From Streptomyces sp. P9-A2 (lineage in GTDB: Bacteria > Actinomycetota > Actinomycetes > Streptomycetales > Streptomycetaceae): 64,000 bases of DNA. Of this stretch, positions 60,206 through 64,000 are shown piece after piece. The notes under the pieces are model-generated. The model did not search any database, was not told where the DNA came from, and saw nothing but the letters and a program-made list of their open reading frames with translations. Location of the stretch: the NCBI RefSeq assembly GCF_036634175.1, contig NZ_JAZIFX010000001.1, positions 4,216,001 to 4,280,000 on the forward strand, written 5' to 3'. Position numbers and translations under genes: made by a program. Each line of letters opens with the position of its first letter. Within the stretch, counting starts at the first letter, position 1.

Positions 60206-60880
60206 GGCCACCGGCCTCGGTACGGAGGGGGCAGCCGGCGGTGGGGCGCACGCGGCCGGGATGACGGCCACCTCTCCGGCGCCGTCGAAGTGCTCGCGCC
60301 CCACAGGGTGCTCTCCGGCGGCCTCCCTCACTCGGGTGCGCCAGAAGGTGAGTTCGGCGTAGTCGGCGGACCGGAACCTCCGGCCACCCGGGTCACCGAA
60401 CTTCAGGTCGAGCCCTGGTCCGGGTCTGCCTGTGGTGCGTACGCACCACAGGCAGACCCGGACCGGAGCGGGGCTTGAGACCCGGAGTCCGGCCGGACTG
60501 TCATGCCCTCGGCGGACGAGCGGCGGGCCGCCTCCTGGGGCAAGGCCGTACTTGACGTGACCGGCTCGTGGGCCGAGTACACGAACTCGCCGCCCGAACT
60601 GCAAGGTCGTCGCCGACACGTACAGAAAAAAGCGGACCCTGCCGGCCTGGGCGAGCGCGATGAGCGTGCCGTCGTCGGCCGTCGCTACTTTCGAAACACG
60701 CCCTGGTCCACCCGCACCGCCGCGCCGAACAGGGCGGGCGCCTGGTCGACCGCATGGCTGCCCAGGACAGGATCCGAAGCCCTGGGTGACCACGCAAGTC
60801 CTTCTTCGAGTCCCGCTGTTCGAAACAAGTGGGTGGCACGTCCTTGGCGTGCCACCCCCGACTTGGACTGGACAATAAAC
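60206..60880. other. Unresolved interval before tRNA-Gly
   Basis: About 670 nt. A minus-strand frame (60164-60660) encodes fragments such as VRFFLYVSATTLQFGRRVRV and DPGGRRFRSADYAELTFWRT that read like real protein, but it runs through a perfect palindrome and lacks a clear start. I treat it as a remnant of unknown identity rather than a gene. Confidence 0.4.
60417..60464. repeat. 48 bp perfect palindrome
   Basis: Position-by-position pairing around the centre 60440/60441 (GTAC) holds for 24 bases each way without mismatch, from GGTCCGGGTCTGCCTGTGGT outward on the left arm. There is no unpaired loop in the DNA. No T run follows on either strand, so it is not a simple terminator. It could be a protein-binding or transfer site of the decayed element, or a sequence-assembly fold-back. 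Confidence 0.9.
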
Positions 60881-60907
60881 AAACCCCAGGTCACTGACCT
60901 GGGGTTT
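60881..60907 (-). terminator. tRNA-Gly terminator
   Basis: AAACCCCAGGT pairs with ACCTGGGGTTT around a five-base loop, and on the minus strand TTTGTTTATTG follows. It lies 7 nt past the tRNA-Gly 3' end. The three displaced copies carry homologous hairpins. Confidence 0.9.
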
Positions 60908-60914
60908 CAAGAAG

Positions 60915-60985
60915 AGCGGGTGACGAGAATCGAACTCGCGTTCTCAGCTTGGGAAGCTGATGTTCTACCATTAAACTACACCCGC
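60915..60985 (-). tRNA. tRNA-Gly (CCC)
   Basis: 71 nt including discriminator T. Acceptor GCGGGTG pairs with CACCCGC. Anticodon arm CAGCT-TCCCA-AGCTG gives anticodon CCC. T arm GCGAG-TTCGATT-CTCGT. No CCA encoded. It reads codon GGG and is the intact target of the repeated integrations to its 3' side. Confidence 0.95.
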
Positions 60986-61262
60986 TTGTGATCCGGGACA
61001 CTGATCTCGACCGGTGTCCGGATGCTCGCCCACTGTACCCCATGCCAGGTCCCCGGTGTTTTCCGTGCCGGGGGCCTGATGGCGTTTCAGGGGTGGAAGC
61101 GTGTGCGGAGGGCTGGAGTTGGGGCGTACGGTGGGGCCCCGAGTGGGGGGGTGCGCGGGCGGGGGTGCCGCCCGCAGGGTCGTCTCCTTGATCCCGTAAT
61201 GTGGCTTTTGTCGTCAGGGCAGGAAGTCAGACGCGGTTCTTGGGAAGGGACTCTTGGACTTG

Positions 61263-61421
61263 ATGGAGCGCACCGTCGTCCGCTGTGCCGATGGGCACGT
61301 ATTCGCCGCCACTTCGTTCCCGATGCAGCAGGCCGAGCGACTCGGCCCCGGTCGGTTGCTGCGTTGTCCGCGCTGTGCGCGGCTTCGCAGCGTCGTACCG
61401 GTGGCTTTCGAGAAGCGGTAG
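61263..61421 (+). CDS. Small Cys-containing protein, 52 aa
   Basis: ATG at 61263 (or TTG 61254, closer to the GGGAAGGGA site) encodes [51 protein letters not shown]. Cys/His positions C8-x3-H12 and C35-x2-C38 suit a small zinc ribbon. Third positions are mostly G/C. A hairpin GGCCGGC...GCCGGCC follows at about 61422-61456. The family is one I have seen unnamed in Streptomyces. It may bind RNA or protein. Confidence 0.65.
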   Translation: MERTVVRCADGHVFAATSFPMQQAERLGPGRLLRCPRCARLRSVVPVAFEKR

Positions 61422-61554
61422 GGCCGGCAGGGCCGGGTTCGGCCCGCCGGCCGGTCGTGAGACCGAGCGGTGGGCCGGAGCGGCACACCTTGGGCATGGG
61501 CGCGTGGGGCGGCGCGATGGTGGCCGGCCTGCGCGCCTTGCGTATCCTCGGGGA

Positions 61555-62130
61555 GTGCTTCTCTCAGACAAGGACATCCGGGCCGAGATCGACGCCGGGC
61601 GGGTACGGATCGATCCCTACGACGAATCCATGGTGCAGCCGTCCAGTATCGACATCCGTCTCGACCGCTTCTTCCGGGTGTTCGAGAACCACCGGTACCC
61701 GCACATCGACCCCTCCATCGAGCAGGCGGAGCTGACCCGGCTCGTCGAGCCGGAGGGGGACGAGCCCTTCATCCTTCACCCCGGTGAGTTCGTGCTGGCC
61801 AGCACGTTCGAGGTCATCTCGCTGCCCGACGATCTCGCTTCGCGGCTCGAGGGGAAGAGTTCGCTGGGGCGGCTCGGGCTCGTCACGCACTCGACCGCCG
61901 GGTTCATCGACCCCGGCTTCTCCGGGCACGTGACCCTCGAGCTGTCGAACCTCGCCACGCTGCCCATCAAGCTGTGGCCCGGTATGAAGATCGGCCAGTT
62001 GTGTCTGTTCCGGCTCAGCTCGCGCGCCGAGTTCCCGTACGGCAGTGAGCGGTACGGGTCCCGTTACCAGGGGCAGCGCGGGCCCACCGCCTCGCGGTCC
62101 TTCCTCAACTTCCACCGGAGTCAGGTGTGA
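61555..62130 (+). CDS. dcd: dCTP deaminase
   Basis: 191 residues, the standard length. Conserved blocks are (V)[36 protein letters not shown], the active-site [20 protein letters not shown] with [13 protein letters not shown] (catalytic Glu), and [16 protein letters not shown] at the nucleotide-closing tail. It makes dUTP from dCTP (or dUMP if bifunctional) for thymidylate synthesis. GTG at 61555 is in frame with the conserved start; the Shine-Dalgarno (GGGGA) is close. It is followed by a perfect-palindrome terminator. Confidence 0.95.
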   Translation: MLLSDKDIRAEIDAGRVRIDPYDESMVQPSSIDIRLDRFFRVFENHRYPHIDPSIEQAELTRLVEPEGDEPFILHPGEFVLASTFEVISLPDDLASRLEGKSSLGRLGLVTHSTAGFIDPGFSGHVTLELSNLATLPIKLWPGMKIGQLCLFRLSSRAEFPYGSERYGSRYQGQRGPTASRSFLNFHRSQV

Positions 62131-62176
62131 GCGGGCAGGTTCTCGACGCGTAGAGAGCGGTCGAGGGTAGATCAAC

Positions 62177-62210
62177 AGGAAGGGGGCTCCCGATCGGGAG
62201 CCCCCTTCCT
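62177..62210. terminator. Bidirectional terminator between dcd and the Yip1 gene
   Basis: AGGAAGGGGGCTCCCGATCG is the left part of a 34 bp perfect palindrome, with CC/TT-rich flanks. It separates two converging genes and can serve both. Confidence 0.88.
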
Positions 62211-62244
62211 CGTGTGCCTCGTGTGCCGCGTGTGCTGCTCGTGG

Positions 62245-63312
62245 TCAGAGCGTGCCCAGCTTCACCAGGGACAGCAGGGCCAGGAGCTGGATCGCGGACG
62301 CGCCCAGGGCCTTCGGCCAGGGGAGGTCGTGGGAGCGGCTGACCATCAGGGTGAGGAGCGCGCCGCCCGCGACCCAGGTGGCCCAGCCGACGATCTGGAC
62401 GAAGCCGGCGTCGCCGCTCGCGAACATCGCGAGGATCAGGCGGGGGGCGTCCGTGAGGGACATGATCAGCATGGACAGGCCGACCGTGGGCTGCCAGGCG
62501 CCGTTGCCGCCGAGCTGGCGGGCCAGGGAGTGGGTGACCACGCCCAGGATGAGGAAGCTGATCACCATGGCCACGCCCGTCATCAGGATGATGGGTATGA
62601 GGCTGGTGACAGTGGCGTCGATCGCCTCTTCACGGGCGCCGTCGAAGCCGAAGATCGCGAGCAGGCCGTAGAGGAAGGTGACGGTGAGGGCGGGGCCCCA
62701 CACCGTGTAGTCGCGCATCTGCAGGAAGGTCCGGTCAGGGGCGGTGACGATGCCCTTGAGCAGGTCCTTCCAGCGCAGGCGGGGGCCGACCGGACCGGGC
62801 AGGGGATCCGCGTCGCCGGGATACGGGTCCTCGCTGATCCGGAAGGCCTGGGTGTGCCCCGGGTTGTTGGCCGCGTACGGGTCGTGGGGGGTGTGTGGGG
62901 CATGCGGGGCGTGCGGGCCGGGAGGGTACGCGCCGCCGTCGCCGAAGTATTCGGGCTCGCCGTGGCCGCCGCCGGCACCGGGGCGGTGCTGTCCGCCGTA
63001 GCCGCCCGGACCGCCCGGACCGCCCGGACCGTTCGGCCCGCGGTTCACCTGCGGCCAGCCGCCGTTGCCGCCTCCGCCGTAGGACGGCTGCTGGGGCGGG
63101 TACGACTGAGGCGCCTGCGGGGAGCCGTACGACGGCCCCGGCGGCGTCTGCTGTCCGTACGGGGGTTGTTGCGGTCGCGCGTGAGGAGCGCCGTTGTTGT
63201 CCCGGCCGCGTCCGATCCTGAATCCAGCCACGTTGTCGAACGTACCTGGTCCCGGAGGGCCGCGTGCCGGGCCCGGGGTTTCGGGCCCGCCTTTGCGGCC
63301 GAGCTGTGACAT
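62245..63312 (-). CDS. Yip1-family membrane protein with Pro/Gly-rich N-terminus
   Basis: 355 residues. The N-terminal 165 residues are disordered and rich in Pro, Gly, Gln and His (QQPPYGQQTPPGPSYGS, GPGGPGGPGGYGG, HAPHAPHTPHDP). Then comes a Yip1 domain of about five helices (WKDLLKGIVTAPDRTFLQMR, ALTVTFLYGLLAIFGFDG, IPIILMTGVAMVISFLILGV, PRLILAMFASGDAG). ATG at 63312. It sits in the membrane with the disordered tail in the cytoplasm. Function in bacteria is unknown. Confidence 0.85.
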   Translation of the reverse strand: MSQLGRKGGPETPGPARGPPGPGTFDNVAGFRIGRGRDNNGAPHARPQQPPYGQQTPPGPSYGSPQAPQSYPPQQPSYGGGGNGGWPQVNRGPNGPGGPGGPGGYGGQHRPGAGGGHGEPEYFGDGGAYPPGPHAPHAPHTPHDPYAANNPGHTQAFRISEDPYPGDADPLPGPVGPRLRWKDLLKGIVTAPDRTFLQMRDYTVWGPALTVTFLYGLLAIFGFDGAREEAIDATVTSLIPIILMTGVAMVISFLILGVVTHSLARQLGGNGAWQPTVGLSMLIMSLTDAPRLILAMFASGDAGFVQIVGWATWVAGGALLTLMVSRSHDLPWPKALGASAIQLLALLSLVKLGTL

Positions 63313-63673
63313 CCCTTAAGGGGTCGTCAGCATGGTGGTCCGCCCTGCGGATGGCTTGACGCCGGCTCGGTCCTCCGCAGGACGGAGTCGGGGTCGGTCG
63401 GTGCCGGTCGGTCGGTGAAGTCGCCACCGGCGTACCGCGATGCCGTCCTGCGTCGTCGGGGCGGTGCTTGTGCCGCGCGGCGGGATGCCGCGCCGGTGGA
63501 GCAGGGTGGTTGCACGTGGACATGGCGAAGATGCGCGTGAGCGCGTGACGGGTGCGGGTGCGGGTGCGGGTGCGGGTGCGGGTGCGGGCCGGACGGTGCG
63601 GTCCGGCCCGCACCGCGCGGGTCTGCGCTCGGTGCGGGCCGGAGCCCCGTCGAGGGGAGAAGGGCGGCGGCTC
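63313..63673. other. Intergenic with a GGTGCG microsatellite
   Basis: About 360 nt. Six perfect GGTGCG units run at 63551-63586, followed by GGTGCGGGCC-type pieces. No gene is supportable. The promoter of the Yip1 gene should lie near 63320-63380. Confidence 0.6.
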
Positions 63674-64000
63674 CTAGGTGTTGTTGCTCGAGCGGCCGAA
63701 GAACTCGATCTCGGCGATCGCCACCTGCTTCTTCGGGGCGGCGCCGTAGGCCGAGCGCAGGACGAAGCGCACGGCGGTCACCTCACCGACCCGGAACTTG
63801 CGGCGCTGTCCGCCGGCGGCCTGGTCCAGGGTGATGGTGCGGGTGATCTTCTTGCCGTCGGCGAGGGTGATCTGGGCCTCGAGCTGACGCGGGAGCGCCG
63901 ACTCCTGCAACTGTTCCGACTTGGTCGAGACGCCGGGGGTGATCACGAGGTCCAGCAGACGGGTCGGCTGGTCGAAGCGGGCCTCCAGCCACTCGCCCTC
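63674..64000 (-). CDS. C-terminal glycan-binding-like domain protein (5' part outside window)
   Basis: 109 codons open to the right edge, encoding EGEWLEARFDQPTRLLDLVI, TPGVSTKSEQLQESALPRQL, ITLADGKKITRTITLDQAAG, VTAVRFVLRSAYGAAPKKQV, AIAEIEFFGRS. This beta-sandwich resembles the discoidin-like 'NADase-type glycan-binding' domain found at the C-terminus of actinomycete membrane proteins with N-terminal zinc ribbons. The N-terminal part is outside the window. The stop TAG at 63674 is followed by GCGCGG repeats. Confidence 0.75.
   Translation of the reverse strand, partial: EGEWLEARFDQPTRLLDLVITPGVSTKSEQLQESALPRQLEAQITLADGKKITRTITLDQAAGGQRRKFRVGEVTAVRFVLRSAYGAAPKKQVAIAEIEFFGRSSNNT

Larger units (their letters stand above)
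57071..60985. mobile_element. Stacked integrative-element remnants at tRNA-Gly
   Basis: Two displaced tRNA 3' halves (57071, 58764) and the native tRNA-Gly delimit two short islands, each with a PIN-domain toxin-antitoxin module and no integrase. The element-side arms after copies 2 and 3 are also similar (GCGCCGCTGTT, then CGTGGTT, GGGCACG), so related elements integrated successively and then lost their mobility genes. Confidence 0.7.

Noticed and set aside
60164..60910. 248-codon minus-strand frame before tRNA-Gly
   Set aside because: Some stretches look protein-like, but it has no start signal and runs through the 48 bp palindrome; kept only as an unresolved interval.

Overview
The window is chromosomal DNA of a Streptomyces (or very close actinomycete). 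The evidence is the very high G+C with G/C in nearly every third codon position, many GTG/TTG starts, a SigB/SigF-type sigma factor, a TadA-associated protein beside tadA, LytR_C, DUF5707, DUF6480, DUF6411 and CU044_5270 families, an iron box of the DmdR/IdeR type, and remnants of actinomycete integrative elements at tRNA genes. No rRNA, CRISPR array or replication origin was seen.

Layout. 1-6.7 kb is a housekeeping block: sigF-like gene (cut by the window edge), a Dabb protein with a coupled small membrane peptide, tRNA-Ser(CGA), tadA with its associated protein, upp, and a LytR_C protein. A decayed ~1 kb integrative element sits between the tRNA-Ser and a displaced copy of its 3' half. 7-10.7 kb is a divergent iron-box locus: siderophore-interacting reductase facing a penicillin-acylase-type Ntn hydrolase plus a siderophore-type acyltransferase. 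10.8-13.1 kb is a CopC/CopD copper protein. 13-37 kb mixes regulators (NarL response regulator with a dead kinase, HxlR, LysR, AraC, XRE, ECF sigma), a secreted GH5 enzyme, a stand-alone ctaD, a cytoplasmic serine beta-lactamase-like protein, a Tat-exported MBL-fold protein, a MOSC protein and a polyphosphate kinase 2, with several small proteins and fresh pseudogenes. A ~430 bp segmental duplication flanks ppk2.

37.7-42.3 kb holds the most striking unit: a tightly packed operon of an L-glutamate-oxidase-like flavoenzyme, a ThDP-dependent 2-oxo acid decarboxylase-like enzyme and a PixA/AidA inclusion-body family protein. The first two would plausibly act in sequence (amino acid to 2-oxo acid to aldehyde).

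42.6-61 kb is an accretion zone. A native tRNA-Gly(CCC) with its terminator (60.88-60.99 kb) has three displaced copies of its 3' half plus terminator at 58.76, 57.07 and 42.61 kb. The intervals contain two PIN-domain toxin-antitoxin modules, a GntR regulator divergent from an RsbW-like ATPase with palindromic TCTAGA operators, transposase wrecks and a 48 bp perfect palindrome. The 42.6-57 kb interval also carries ordinary-looking genes (PAP2 enzyme, molybdopterin oxidoreductase with its membrane partner, a polytopic membrane protein, and an epimerase/GT2/DUF2064 operon), so it may not be a single island. 61.2-64 kb returns to core genes: dcd, a Yip1-family membrane protein, and a protein cut by the right edge.

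The window is rich in in-frame Pro/Ser/Gly tandem repeats inside real genes, and in pseudogenes with single identifiable lesions.
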